Shown here: in pieces, positions 33,662 to 42,901 of the stretch | How positions within the stretch are numbered: position 1 is the stretch's first letter | How the letters are laid out: each line of letters begins with the position of its first letter | Assembly: GCF_016862315.1 (NCBI RefSeq) | Contig: NZ_BOMS01000124.1 | Location: forward strand, 1-54,678 | Origin: Actinoplanes palleronii | GTDB lineage: Bacteria; Actinomycetota; Actinomycetes; Mycobacteriales; Micromonosporaceae | Reading direction: 5' to 3' | Length of the DNA: 54,678 nucleotides | Position numbers and translations under genes: made by a program | Notes under the pieces: model-generated | The model's database searches: none | The model's input: only the letters and a program-made list of their open reading frames with translations | What the model was told of the DNA's origin: nothing

Positions 33662-34057
33662 ATGCGAAGCAGGGTTCGATCGCGGTGGCTGGTTTCCCCG
33701 GTCGCCCTACTGATGGTTCTGGCCGGGTTCCCGGCACCGGCACTCGCCGCGAACGACGTGGGGAAGTGCAGCGTGAGCCGTTCGACCGGCGCGTACTGCA
33801 CGACCGGCACGATCACCGCGAACAGCACCCGGCACTGGCTCCGCGTCTACGCCGCGAACGTCCGGTCGGTCGCCGTCTGGGACGCCGACACCAACGTCCA
33901 GGTGTTCTACAACGACGAGGGCAGCGTCGGCCCGGTCGCGGTCTATGGGCTGCACGGCCGGTACTACGCCGTCGCCACCCGGAACGGCGACTCGGCCGGC
34001 TCGGTGCAGATCTGCAACTACACCGAGGTCTACGGCGAACCCTGCGCCGTTCTTTAA
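33662..34057 (+). CDS. Small secreted protein of unknown function
   Basis: The 131-residue product has a signal peptide (RSRWLVSPVALLMVLAGFPA, cleavage after ALA). The mature ~100 residues contain four Cys (KCSVS, AYCTTG, QICNY, EPCAVL), consistent with two disulfides, and a compact beta-rich composition (HWLRVYAANVRSVAVWDAD). ATG 33662 follows GAAGGGGC. I recognise no family. It converges on the glycosyltransferase gene with a four-base overlap. Confidence 0.72.
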   Translation: MRSRVRSRWLVSPVALLMVLAGFPAPALAANDVGKCSVSRSTGAYCTTGTITANSTRHWLRVYAANVRSVAVWDADTNVQVFYNDEGSVGPVAVYGLHGRYYAVATRNGDSAGSVQICNYTEVYGEPCAVL

Positions 34058-35229
34058 GCGGGCAGCTCCGCCTCGACCAGGTCGGCGGCCCGCTCCGCAC
34101 TCCCCTGCTCCCGCACCTGACGCCGCACGTCGGCGCACCGGGCCAGCACAGTCGCGTCGCCGGTCAGCTCCAGCAGCGCCGCGCGCAGCTCGTCGGCGGT
34201 CACGATGGCCGAGTCGACGACCCGGGCCACACCCAGCTCGGCCAGGCGGGACGCGTTGGTGAACTGGTCGGCGGCCTGCGGTGCGGCGATCATCGGGGTG
34301 CCGCAGTAGAGGCCCTCGCTGCTGCCGCCCATCCCGGCGTGGGTCAGGAACGCGTCCGCCTGCTCCAACACGGCGAGCTGCGGGACCCAGGGGTGCACCT
34401 CGACACTGTCCGGGATCTCGCCCAGCTCGGCCGGGTCGACGTGCCGGCCGATCTGCAGGACCGTGTGCCAGCCGGGGAGCGAGCCGAACGCCGTGACGCA
34501 GCGCCGGTAGAAGCCGGCGTGCCGGGTGAAGGCCGAGCCCAGCGACACCAGCAGCACCTTCTCCGCAGTCGCGGGACGCTGCCACGAACCCTGCGCGGAG
34601 CGGTCACCCAGCGCCGGGCCCACGAACGTGTAAATGGACGGGTCGACCCGGTCGGCGTTCGGCTGCAGCGCCTCCGGGATCAGCGCGAGGCACCGCGGCG
34701 GGCGGCCCTGGAACGCGATGCTGTCGGTGGCCGACGACCCGTTCTCGGTGAGCCAGGCGGTGAACCGGTCGTAGTAGTCGGCGCCGCGCGGGTCGGCGCG
34801 GATCGCCTCGATCGCCGGGGCCATCTCCTGCTCGTAGCCGTCCCAGGCGACGAAGGTGGAGGAGAGCTGGACCGCCGGGATGCTCCACTGTTCACCGAGC
34901 AGGCGGGCCGGGGCGCCGGCGATGTCGTACAGGAAAAGGTCCGGACGGTCGTCGGTGAAAGCGGCCCGGAGCTGGGGCAGCATCGTGATCGCGTCGTCGA
35001 GGAACAGGGTGAGCTGTTCGATCGGATCATCGGTCCAGGTGTCGTCCGGAGAAGGCAGACCTGATCGGTACGGCTTGAGCTCGGCCCCGGCGCCCTCGAT
35101 CGCGGCGGCGAAGCCCGGCGCGTTGGCATAGGTGACCCGGTGACCGCGATTGACCAGGGTGCGGACCAGGTCGAGGCTCGGGTTGACGTGCCCGTGGGCC
35201 GGGATGCTGACGACGGCGATGTGTGTCAT
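34054..35229 (-). CDS. Macrolide family (MGT) glycosyltransferase
   Basis: This 391-residue GT1 enzyme transfers a sugar from a nucleotide donor to a small-molecule acceptor, by family often a macrolide. The N-terminus IAVVSIPAHGHVNPSLDLVRTL carries the catalytic-His region, and the donor site is HPWVPQLAVLEQADAFLTHAG followed by GTPMIAAPQAADQ. ATG 35229 (MTHIAV) follows GAGGAGGACCCC. It is divergent from a TetR gene with a strong palindrome between them, so it is probably inducible. A resistance (drug-inactivating) role is likely but could also be biosynthetic. Confidence 0.9.
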   Translation of the reverse strand: MTHIAVVSIPAHGHVNPSLDLVRTLVNRGHRVTYANAPGFAAAIEGAGAELKPYRSGLPSPDDTWTDDPIEQLTLFLDDAITMLPQLRAAFTDDRPDLFLYDIAGAPARLLGEQWSIPAVQLSSTFVAWDGYEQEMAPAIEAIRADPRGADYYDRFTAWLTENGSSATDSIAFQGRPPRCLALIPEALQPNADRVDPSIYTFVGPALGDRSAQGSWQRPATAEKVLLVSLGSAFTRHAGFYRRCVTAFGSLPGWHTVLQIGRHVDPAELGEIPDSVEVHPWVPQLAVLEQADAFLTHAGMGGSSEGLYCGTPMIAAPQAADQFTNASRLAELGVARVVDSAIVTADELRAALLELTGDATVLARCADVRRQVREQGSAERAADLVEAELPA

Positions 35230-35248
35230 GGGGTCCTCCTCGCGCATA

Positions 35249-35267
35249 ACGAGACGCAACGTCTCGT
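35249..35267. promoter_or_regulatory. TetR operator between glycosyltransferase and tetR
   Basis: ACGAGACGCAACGTCTCGT is an inverted repeat with perfect eight-base arms and a CAA spacer. It sits 20 bases upstream of the glycosyltransferase start and before the tetR start, so one bound dimer could control both. Confidence 0.78.
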
Positions 35268-35315
35268 CTCTCTAGCTTGCGCAGAGCGCGGCCGGAAGTC
35301 AATACACTTCACGCC

Positions 35316-35942
35316 ATGCCCGACCCCGCCCGCCGTAACGACCGCTCCCGCCTGGCGATCCTGGACGCCGCCCGGCAGTTGCTGGCCGAGACGCGGTACG
35401 CCGACCTGACGATCGAGGCGATCGCGGCCCGCGCCGGCGTCGGCAAACAGACCATCTACCGCTGGTGGCGCGGCAAGGGCGCGGTCATCCTGGACGCGCT
35501 GGTCGACGCCGCGGCCAACGCCGATCTCGCGCTGCCGGACACCGGTGACCTGCACACCGACCTGCGGGCCGTGATGCGCGCGACGGTCGCCGAGTTCGCC
35601 GACCCGCGGCTGTCCGCGACGACGCGGGCGCTGACCATCGAGACGCTCGCCGACGACGACCTCGCCGGCCAGGTCCGGGACCGGCTGCTGCGGCCCCAGC
35701 TCGACGCGGTCCAGGACCGGCTGCGCAGCGGGCAGGCGGCCGGGCAGATCCGCGCCGACGTGGACCTCGGCCAGGCGGTGGAGTTGCTGTTCGGGCCGCT
35801 CTACCACCGGTGGCTGCTGCGCACCGGGCCGCTCACCGACGCCTACGCCGACGGGATCGTGGAGCTGGCGATGACCGCGATCGGTCAGCCAGGCGGAACA
35901 GAAACGCCCGGCGGCAGCTCGATCGTGAAGACCGTGCCCTGA
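35316..35942 (+). CDS. TetR family regulator, probable repressor of the glycosyltransferase
   Basis: From ATG 35316 the protein has 208 residues. The N-terminal HTH reads LTIEAIAARAGVGKQTIYRWWRGKGAVI, and the C-terminal region fits the TetR_C_11-like group (VMRATVAEFADPRL, LFGPLYHRWLLRTGPL). It is divergent from the MGT gene across a clear palindrome. Its 3' end overlaps the convergent histidine kinase gene by 58 bases, an unusually long coding overlap. Confidence 0.9.
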   Translation: MPDPARRNDRSRLAILDAARQLLAETRYADLTIEAIAARAGVGKQTIYRWWRGKGAVILDALVDAAANADLALPDTGDLHTDLRAVMRATVAEFADPRLSATTRALTIETLADDDLAGQVRDRLLRPQLDAVQDRLRSGQAAGQIRADVDLGQAVELLFGPLYHRWLLRTGPLTDAYADGIVELAMTAIGQPGGTETPGGSSIVKTVP

Positions 35943-37687
35943 CCGAGGACGCTCTCCACCGCCAGCGTGCCGTCGTGCGCCTCGGTCAGTTTGCGGGCGA
36001 TCGCCAGGCCCAGGCCGCTCCCGCCGGTCGCCCGGCTGCGGGACTCGTCGGCACGCCAGAACCGGTCGAAGATCTTCGGTAGGTTCTCCGGCGCGATGCC
36101 GACGCCGGTGTCCCGTACCGAAATGGTGTTTTCGCTGGCAGCGACGGTGACCGAACCGCCTCGCGGGGTGTAGCGGATCCCGTTGGCCACCAGGTTGCCG
36201 ACCAGCTGCCGCAACCGGACCGCGTCGACCGGCAGCACCGGATCGCCCTCGATCCGCATGGTCAGGGTGACACCCGCGGCATGCGCCGGGGCCCGATGAG
36301 AATCGGTCACCTGGACCAGTACGTCCCGGACGTAGGTCGGCTCGGGATGGACACGCAGCGTGCCCGCGTCCGCGGCGGCCAGGTCGCTGAGGTCGTCGAT
36401 GATGTGCTGCAGCAGCACCGCCTCCTCGTGCAGCAGGTCGAGCAGCTGCCCGTCGGTCGGCGCGAGATCGTCCTGGGCTGCCTCCAGCCAGCTGCGGATG
36501 TTGGTCAGCGGGGTACGCAGCTCGTGCGCCACGTCGCTGACCATCGCCCGGCGTTGCCCCTCGGCCCGGTCCCGGCGCTCGGTGGCGGCGTTGAGGGCAC
36601 GGGCCAGCCGGCCGATCTCGTCCTGGGTCGACACCGGGACCGGCGACTGCCCGTCGGCGGCGTCGGTGAGCGCGCGCAGCGGGCGGATCAGCCGGTGGCC
36701 GACCAGCACGGTGACCAGGATCGCGGCGAGCAGGACGCCGCCGGTGACGGTGACGATCCGGATGGTGTTCGCGCGCGACAGGGTGAACCGGGTCTGGTCC
36801 GCGCCGGTCCGCGGGTCGGTGACGAACAGCAGCGCCGGCGGGGTGACGAACGGCTGCAGCATGATCCGCCGGGACTTCTCCAGGCAGCCGCGGGTCCGGC
36901 CGTCGTTGCTGGCCGGCGCGACCGCTTTCACCCCGGTCCCGAGCTCGGACGGGACGTCCGCCTTCGCGACGTACGTGGTGAGGTCCGGCCACACGCCGAG
37001 CTGGTAGTTCGCCGACAGTCCCAGGCAGCGGCCGGCCAGCCGGCCCAGCTCCCGCAGCGGCTTGACCTCACCTTTGGTGACCGAGTAGGTCAACTGTGTC
37101 ACGCAGCCGGCCGCGCTCTGGTCCGGGTCGAAACCGGACACCGTGACGGAGGGCCGGCCGCTCGGCAACTCCACCACCTTGCCCTCGGCGCCGGTCTTGC
37201 GCACGCAGGACAGCACGTCGGCGACGACCTTGCCCAGCTCGGCGCGCTGGGCCGCGGAGACCCGGAACGGACCGGCCGCCCGGGTGTCGATCCGTTCGGT
37301 CGCGCCGGTCAGAGCGGTGTCCACGTTGAGCGGGTCGACGGTGGCCGACGGGCGGGCGGCCGCCAGCGACGGGCCCGGCCCGGAGTCCGCGATGATCGCC
37401 CGGTCCGGGGTCATCAGCGTGATCCGGCGGTCCAGTTTCGCGGCCCGGGCCTGAATCAGCGCGGGGGCGCCGGACCAGTCGCTGTGCGTGGCGGCGTAGC
37501 CGAGGAGCAGGTCGTACACGCCCTTGTCCTCGGTGAGCGAGCGGCCCTGTTCCTGCGAGATGGCCCGGGTGGCGGTGCTGGCGGCCAGCCACGCGGTCGC
37601 CACGATCGCGGCGACCACGATCAGCACCGAGGTGGCCAGCAACCGGGTGACCAGGCTGTGCCGCAGCGGCACCCGGGCCCGGCTCAC
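35885..37687 (-). CDS. Sensor histidine kinase (HAMP-HisKA-HATPase)
   Basis: The 600-residue kinase has a helix at ~8-28, a large extracytoplasmic sensor domain (~30-265) with several Cys (LSCVRK, AAGCVTQ, GRCLGL, RGCLEK), a second helix (VTGGVLLAAILVTVLVGHRL), HAMP, HisKA (VSDVAHELRTPLTNI, phospho-His) and HATPase (NLVANGIRYTP, DTGVGIAP, GGSGLGLAIARKL). GTG 37687 overlaps the response regulator stop as GTGA. It should sense an envelope or drug signal and control the divergent adaptor-ABC operon. Confidence 0.92.
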   Translation of the reverse strand: MSRARVPLRHSLVTRLLATSVLIVVAAIVATAWLAASTATRAISQEQGRSLTEDKGVYDLLLGYAATHSDWSGAPALIQARAAKLDRRITLMTPDRAIIADSGPGPSLAAARPSATVDPLNVDTALTGATERIDTRAAGPFRVSAAQRAELGKVVADVLSCVRKTGAEGKVVELPSGRPSVTVSGFDPDQSAAGCVTQLTYSVTKGEVKPLRELGRLAGRCLGLSANYQLGVWPDLTTYVAKADVPSELGTGVKAVAPASNDGRTRGCLEKSRRIMLQPFVTPPALLFVTDPRTGADQTRFTLSRANTIRIVTVTGGVLLAAILVTVLVGHRLIRPLRALTDAADGQSPVPVSTQDEIGRLARALNAATERRDRAEGQRRAMVSDVAHELRTPLTNIRSWLEAAQDDLAPTDGQLLDLLHEEAVLLQHIIDDLSDLAAADAGTLRVHPEPTYVRDVLVQVTDSHRAPAHAAGVTLTMRIEGDPVLPVDAVRLRQLVGNLVANGIRYTPRGGSVTVAASENTISVRDTGVGIAPENLPKIFDRFWRADESRSRATGGSGLGLAIARKLTEAHDGTLAVESVLGQGTVFTIELPPGVSVPPG

Positions 37688-38379
37688 GTACCGGCCGCCA
37701 TCTTGTAGCCGACCCCGTAGACGGTGAGCAGGCAGGCGGGACGCTGCGGGTCCGCTTCGATCTTGCGACGCAGATTCATCATGTGTACGTCGATGGTCCG
37801 CTCGGTCGAGCTCCGATCGATGCCCCGGGTGTGATGCAGCAGCTGAGCACGGGTGAACACCCGGTCCGGCTGCTCGGAGAGCGCGGCCAGGATGGCGAAC
37901 TCGCCGCGGGTGCACTCGATCTCGACGTCGTCCACGGTGACGATCCGCCGGGCCGGGTCCACGCCGAGCCGGCCGATCCGGCGCACCCGCGGCCCGGCCT
38001 CCACCGGCGCGCCCCGGGACACCCGCCGCAGCAGCGTCCGCACCCGCGCCATCAGCTCCCGCGGGCTGTACGGCTTGGTCAGGTAGTCGTCCGCTCCCAG
38101 CTCCAGCCCGAGCAGCAGATCGTCCTCACCGGTACGCGCGGTCAGCATCAGCACCAGCACGTCCGACTCCTGGCGCAGCGTGCGGCACACGTGCAGGCCG
38201 TCGAGGCCGGGCATCATCACGTCGAGCACCAGCAGGTCGGGCCGCCAGCGCCGGGCCTCGTCCAGCGCGGCCCGGCCGTCGTGCACCACGAGGGTCCGAT
38301 GGCCGTCCGCGGCGAGGTAGCGTCGGACCACCTCGGCTTGGCGGGGATCATCCTCGGCGACCAGGACCTGTGCACACAT
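37684..38379 (-). CDS. OmpR/PhoB-type response regulator
   Basis: The 231-residue regulator has a receiver (VLVAEDDPRQAE, phospho-Asp in LLVLDVMMPGLDG, Lys in LTKPYSP) and a winged-helix domain (CTRGEFAILAALSEQPDRVFTRAQLL, STERTIDVHMMNLRRKI). It is translationally coupled to the kinase and lies 91 bases from the divergent adaptor gene, so it probably activates that operon and itself. No repeated binding site could be assigned with confidence. Confidence 0.94.
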   Translation of the reverse strand: MCAQVLVAEDDPRQAEVVRRYLAADGHRTLVVHDGRAALDEARRWRPDLLVLDVMMPGLDGLHVCRTLRQESDVLVLMLTARTGEDDLLLGLELGADDYLTKPYSPRELMARVRTLLRRVSRGAPVEAGPRVRRIGRLGVDPARRIVTVDDVEIECTRGEFAILAALSEQPDRVFTRAQLLHHTRGIDRSSTERTIDVHMMNLRRKIEADPQRPACLLTVYGVGYKMAAGT

Positions 38380-38470
38380 GGCGGCGATGATAGGTCTGCC
38401 GCGCCCGGGTGCGGCGAACTTCCGGCGATACCTGACAGCTTCCTAACGATCTCCGGCCACGCTCGTCGCC

Positions 38471-39667
38471 ATGCAACCGACGGCTGACTCCCCCACCGAG
38501 ATCATCACGCTCGCCCCGGAACCGCCACCGCGGCGGCGCCGGGCCGTGACGTGGCTGGTCGGCGTCGTGCTGGTGGCGGCGCTCGGCGCCGGAACGGCCG
38601 TCCTGGTGACCCGGCACCGGCCGGCCGGCGCGCCGGTGGCGGCGGAGCCGGTCGCGGCCGAGACGGTACGGATCGAACGGCGGGACCTGTCCACCACCCG
38701 CAAGCTCAGCGGGAGCATCGGGTTCGGCACGGCACGGCCGCTGTCCGGGCACACCGCGGCGACGGTGACCTGGCTGCCGGCGGTCGGCGCGACGATCAAA
38801 CGCGGTCGTCAGCTGTTCCGGGCCGATGACCGGCCGGTGCCGCTGTTCTATGGCGGGATGCCGCTCTACCGCGCGATCACGGGGGCGGACCTGGTCGGCC
38901 GGGACGTGCGGATCGTCGCGGACAATCTCGACGCACTGGGTTACGACATCGGACGGCAGCCGTCGGTCGTCGACTCCCCCAAGGCCGGCGGCTCACCGGC
39001 GGCTCCGGGAGCACCACCGGCGACCGTGAAAAAAACCGTCAAGGACGGCGAGAGCGTCCTCACCCCCGCCCTGGTCAAGGCGATCAAGAAGTGGCAGGAG
39101 GACCTCGGCCTGCCGAGCACCGGGTCGATCGCGCTCGGTGACGTCGAGGTGCTCGCCGGCGCGGTCCGGGTCGAGTCGATCGCCGTGCAGCCCGGTTCTC
39201 CGGCGAACGCCCCGCTCATGTCGGTCACCTCGACCCGCAAGGTGATCACCGTGGCGGCGGCGCTCACCGAGGCCGCGGCACTGCGCCGGGGCGACAAGGT
39301 GACGGTGACGCTGCCGGACGACCGTACGGTGAAAGCTCGGATCCTCTCGGTGGGCCGCAGCCTGGCGGCGGCGGACGGCGGTGTCGCGGACGGCGATCCG
39401 AAACTGACAGTGACGGTGACCGTCGACGACCCGAAGGCGATCACCCGGCTGGACGCGGCCGACGTCGCGGTGAACGTGGCCGGCAAGACCGCGGACAACG
39501 TCCTGGCCGTCCCGATCGAGGCGTTGATCGCGCTCCGCGAGGGCGGGTACGCGGTGCAGGCCCCGGCCGGCATGGTAGGCGTCGAGACCGGGATGTTCGC
39601 CGACGGCTGGGTGGAGATCACCGGCGCCGGGCTGACCGAGGGCACGGCCGTGGTGGTCGCGTCGTGA
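38471..39667 (+). CDS. MacA-like efflux adaptor with peptidoglycan-binding-like insert
   Basis: This 398-residue membrane fusion protein has a cytoplasmic start, one helix (VTWLVGVVLVAALGAGTAVLVT), a lipoyl/beta-barrel body (TVTWLPAVGATIKRGRQLFR), a PG-binding-like segment (~140-220; VKAIKKWQEDLGLPSTGSI) and a C-terminal membrane-proximal domain. It should link the MacB-like pump to the envelope. ATG 38471 is used. The stop overlaps the ATPase start by four bases. Actinomycete adaptors of this type commonly carry the PG-binding insert. Confidence 0.88.
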   Translation: MQPTADSPTEIITLAPEPPPRRRRAVTWLVGVVLVAALGAGTAVLVTRHRPAGAPVAAEPVAAETVRIERRDLSTTRKLSGSIGFGTARPLSGHTAATVTWLPAVGATIKRGRQLFRADDRPVPLFYGGMPLYRAITGADLVGRDVRIVADNLDALGYDIGRQPSVVDSPKAGGSPAAPGAPPATVKKTVKDGESVLTPALVKAIKKWQEDLGLPSTGSIALGDVEVLAGAVRVESIAVQPGSPANAPLMSVTSTRKVITVAAALTEAAALRRGDKVTVTLPDDRTVKARILSVGRSLAAADGGVADGDPKLTVTVTVDDPKAITRLDAADVAVNVAGKTADNVLAVPIEALIALREGGYAVQAPAGMVGVETGMFADGWVEITGAGLTEGTAVVVAS

Positions 39668-40338
39668 GCGTGCTCTCGGTCCGCAGCGCCAGCATGATCT
39701 ATCCCGGTCCGGTGACCGCCCTCGACCGGGTGAGCCTGGAGATCGCCCGCGGCGAGCTGGTCGCCATCGTCGGCCCGTCCGGCTCGGGCAAGTCCACCCT
39801 GCTCAACATCATCGGCACCCTGGACCGGCCCACCTCGGGCGCCGTGCACCTCAACGGCCAGGACGTCGCCACGCTCAGCGACCGGAGGCTCTCCGGGCTG
39901 CGGGCCCGCGAGATCGGCTTCGTCTTCCAGCAGTTCCACCTGACCGACGGGCTGACCGCGCTGGAGAACGTCGCCACCGGCCTGCTCTACGCCGGCGTGC
40001 CCCGCCGGCACCGCGGCGAACGGGCCCGGCACGCGCTGACCAGAGTCGGTCTCGCCCACCGCGCCGGACACCGCCCGCAGCAGCTCTCCGGCGGCGAGCG
40101 GCAACGCGTCGCGATCGCCCGCGCCCTGGTCAACCGGCCGTCGCTGGTGCTCGCCGACGAGCCGACCGGCGCGCTGGACAGCACCACCGGCCAGGCCGTG
40201 CTGCAGCTGCTGCGCCGGCTCAACGAGGAGGGCACCACCATCGCGCTGATCACTCACGACCGGGACATCGCCGCGTCGCTGCCCCGCCAGATCGAGATCC
40301 GCGACGGCCGCTTGGTCCGCGATCAGGTCGCCTCATGA
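39664..40338 (+). CDS. ABC transporter ATP-binding protein (MacB/LolD type)
   Basis: The 224-residue ATPase is complete: Walker A GPSGSGKST, Q-loop FVFQQFHLTD, signature LSGGERQRVAIARAL, Walker B LVLADEPTGALD and H-loop ITHD. GTG 39664 overlaps the adaptor stop, and its stop overlaps the permease start by four bases, so all three genes are co-translated. It powers the MacB-like permease. Confidence 0.96.
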   Translation: MSVLSVRSASMIYPGPVTALDRVSLEIARGELVAIVGPSGSGKSTLLNIIGTLDRPTSGAVHLNGQDVATLSDRRLSGLRAREIGFVFQQFHLTDGLTALENVATGLLYAGVPRRHRGERARHALTRVGLAHRAGHRPQQLSGGERQRVAIARALVNRPSLVLADEPTGALDSTTGQAVLQLLRRLNEEGTTIALITHDRDIAASLPRQIEIRDGRLVRDQVAS

Positions 40339-41522
40339 GCCGCCTCGCTCCCCTCGACCTGCTCGGGCTGGGCCTTATCGGTCTGCGGACCCGGCCGGCC
40401 CGCGCCGCGCTCTCCGGGCTGGGCATCGCGATCGGCATCGCCACGATGATCGTGGTGACCGGCATCCCGGCGTCCAGCCAGGCCGCCCTGCTGGCCAGGC
40501 TCAGCGCGCTCGGCACCAACACGCTGCAGGTGATGGCGTTACCGGACACCCAACCGCCGGCTTCGCTGCCGGAGACCGCTGTCGAGATGGTCCGCCGGAT
40601 CGGCCCGGTGTCCGCGGGCAGCGCGGTCGCCAACACCCATGCTTTTGTACGACGTAACGACCGCACCGACCCGCACGACGGATCCGGCCTGACCGTCCTC
40701 GCGGCCCGTCTCGACCTGCCGTCCGTGATCAACGCCCGGGTCCGGTCCGGCCGGTGGCTGACCACCGCGACCGAACGGTTCCCGGCCGTGGTGCTCGGCT
40801 CGGTCGCGGCCACCCGGCTCGGCGTCACCGATCTGCCGGCCGGCGGGCCCGCACCGCAGGTGATGATCGCCGATCGCCGGTTCACCGTGGTCGGCATCCT
40901 GGCCACCACCCCGCTCACCCCGGACATCGACCGCTCGGTGCTGGTCGGCTGGCCCGCCGCGAAGTCCGAACTGGCCTTCGACGGGCACCCCACGGTCCTC
41001 TACGTGCAGTCCGACGAGTCGCAGATCGAGGCGGTCCGCGGGGTGCTGGCCGAGACCGTCTCGCCGGAGCGCCCGGGCGCCGTCCTGGTCACCCGGCCGT
41101 CCGACGCGCTCGCCGCGAAACGGGCCACCGAGAGCAGCTTCTCGGTGCTGTTCCTGGCCCTGGCCGGGGTGGCGCTGGTGGTCGGTGGCATCGGGGTGGC
41201 CAACACCATGGTCGTGTCGGTGCTGGAGCGGCGATCCGAGATCGGGCTGCGGCGGGCGCTCGGCGCGACAAGGGGTCAGATCCGGAGCCAATTTCTCACC
41301 GAATCGGTGATCTTGGCCACGGCCGGCGGGGTTGCCGGAACGTCCCTCGGTCTGCTGGCCACCGTCGGTTACGCGGCCTGGCAGGACTGGCCGGTGGTCA
41401 TTCCGGCGCAGTCGGCACTGTTCGGTGTGGGCGGTGCGATCGTCATCGGAGTGCTGGCCGGGGTGTACCCGTGCGTGCGCGCGGCCCGTCTGACGCCGAC
41501 CCGGGCACTGGCGACGGTGTAG
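40335..41522 (+). CDS. MacB-like ABC permease (FtsX domain)
   Basis: The 395-residue permease has an N-terminal helix (AALSGLGIAIGIATMIVVTG), a large MacB_PCD periplasmic domain and three C-terminal helices of the FtsX domain (VLFLALAGVALVVGGIGVANTMVVSV, then RSEIGLRRALGATRGQIRSQFLTES, the coupling region). With the adaptor and ATPase it forms a mechanotransmission-type exporter of peptides, lipids or antibiotics, controlled by the divergent two-component system. Confidence 0.94.
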   Translation: MSRLAPLDLLGLGLIGLRTRPARAALSGLGIAIGIATMIVVTGIPASSQAALLARLSALGTNTLQVMALPDTQPPASLPETAVEMVRRIGPVSAGSAVANTHAFVRRNDRTDPHDGSGLTVLAARLDLPSVINARVRSGRWLTTATERFPAVVLGSVAATRLGVTDLPAGGPAPQVMIADRRFTVVGILATTPLTPDIDRSVLVGWPAAKSELAFDGHPTVLYVQSDESQIEAVRGVLAETVSPERPGAVLVTRPSDALAAKRATESSFSVLFLALAGVALVVGGIGVANTMVVSVLERRSEIGLRRALGATRGQIRSQFLTESVILATAGGVAGTSLGLLATVGYAAWQDWPVVIPAQSALFGVGGAIVIGVLAGVYPCVRAARLTPTRALATV

Positions 41523-41608
41523 CAGAATGCGGCGGCATCACATTCGCCAGGCCTTATGGCCACAGTTTTCAGTTCATTCACAGCTTGCGTTCGCCCGAGA
41601 ACCCCATC

Positions 41609-41637
41609 TTCCGATGGTGAGATCGGTTCACTATCCT
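41609..41637 (+). promoter_or_regulatory. Candidate promoter of the LCP gene
   Basis: TTCCGA (41609-41614) and TATCCT (41632-41637) are separated by 17 bases, about 60 bases before the LCP start. The -10 fits actinomycete housekeeping promoters; the -35 is poor. Confidence 0.35.
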
Positions 41638-41696
41638 TCCCGCCGCGGGCTGGATGCGAGCGCCGCGTTCCGCCCTTCAGCTCGAGGAGTCATCGC

Positions 41697-42887
41697 ATGC
41701 CAGTGGCAACAAACCGCCAGCCCCTGGCCGAGGGCTCACCGGGCGGCACGTACGGCGGCGGCTCCGGAGGTGGCAAGGCCAAGAAGGCCAAGCCGAAACG
41801 TCGCCGGTCGCCGTTGTGGACCAAGCTGACCACCGCGCTCGGCGCGCTGTTGCTGCTGGCCAGCCTCGGCACCGGCGTCACCGCGAAATACCTGCTCAGC
41901 CAGGTCACCAGCAACGTGCAGACCACCGAATCGGTGCTCGACAGCGGCGACGGCGTGGGCGCGGTGAGCACCGGCAAGCTGCCCACCGGCGCGATCAACC
42001 TGCTGATGCTAGGCCTGGACACCCGGGCCGGCTGGGAGGAGTCCGGTGAGGGCTCCCGCTCCGACACGATCATCGTGCTGCACATCCCGGCCGCACACGA
42101 CAAAGCCCAGATGATCTCGATCCCCCGGGACACGCTCGCCGAGATCCCGGGCGCCGGCACCGAGAAGATCAACGGCGCGTTCTACTACGGCTCCACCGGC
42201 AAGGGCGGCTGGAAGGGTGGCGCGACGCTGGCCGCCAAGACCGTGCACAACCTCACCGGGATCAGCTTCGACGGCGTGATCGTCATCGACTTCGCCGGCT
42301 TCAAGGACATCCTCGAGGCGCTCGGCGGCGTCCACATGTGCGTCGACATGGACATGTGGTCGAGCCACTACATCATCAATTCCAAGGGCAAGGTCGAGTA
42401 CGCCAAGGGCGCCGACCCGTTGACCGCGCCCAAGAACGCCCTGTGGTTCAAGAAGGGCTGCCGGGACATGGCGGCCTGGGAGGCGCTGGAGTACTCCCGG
42501 ATCCGGCACTCCGCGCACGGCGACTACGACCGCCAGCGGCACCAGCAGCAGCTGCTCAAGGCGATGGCGAAGAAGGCCACCAGCAGCGGTGTGCTGACCG
42601 ACCTCAGCAAGGTGTCGAAGCTGCTCGCCGCGGCCGGCTCCTCGCTGAAGATGGACACCAACAAGGTCTCGACGCAGGACTTCTTCTTCGGCCTCAAGAA
42701 CCTGGCGACCGCCGACATGATGCCGATCCGCAGCAACAGCGGCAACTTCAACTCCAGCCAGAACAACAACGGCGAACTGATCAACGACGTGACCAAGCAG
42801 CTCTTCGAGGCGGCGGCCGCGGACAAGATGGAGCCGTTCCTGCTGGGCCACCCGGAGATGGTCATCGACAGCAACAGCACGTCGTAA
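41697..42887 (+). CDS. LytR-CpsA-Psr (LCP) family protein
   Basis: From ATG 41697 (GAGGAG eight bases upstream) the protein has 396 residues: a basic Gly/Lys-rich cytoplasmic tail, a helix (TALGALLLLASLGTGVTA) and an extracytoplasmic LCP domain. LCP hallmarks are INLLMLGLDTR, SDTIIVLHI, MISIPRDT, KINGAFYYG, LTGISFDGVIVIDFAGF and YSRIRHS-GDYDRQRHQQQ. LCP enzymes attach secondary wall polymers such as teichoic acids or arabinogalactan-like glycans to peptidoglycan. It stands alone and is followed by a very strong hairpin. Confidence 0.94.
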   Translation: MPVATNRQPLAEGSPGGTYGGGSGGGKAKKAKPKRRRSPLWTKLTTALGALLLLASLGTGVTAKYLLSQVTSNVQTTESVLDSGDGVGAVSTGKLPTGAINLLMLGLDTRAGWEESGEGSRSDTIIVLHIPAAHDKAQMISIPRDTLAEIPGAGTEKINGAFYYGSTGKGGWKGGATLAAKTVHNLTGISFDGVIVIDFAGFKDILEALGGVHMCVDMDMWSSHYIINSKGKVEYAKGADPLTAPKNALWFKKGCRDMAAWEALEYSRIRHSAHGDYDRQRHQQQLLKAMAKKATSSGVLTDLSKVSKLLAAAGSSLKMDTNKVSTQDFFFGLKNLATADMMPIRSNSGNFNSSQNNNGELINDVTKQLFEAAAADKMEPFLLGHPEMVIDSNSTS

Positions 42888-42901
42888 CGCCACACTCACC
42901 G

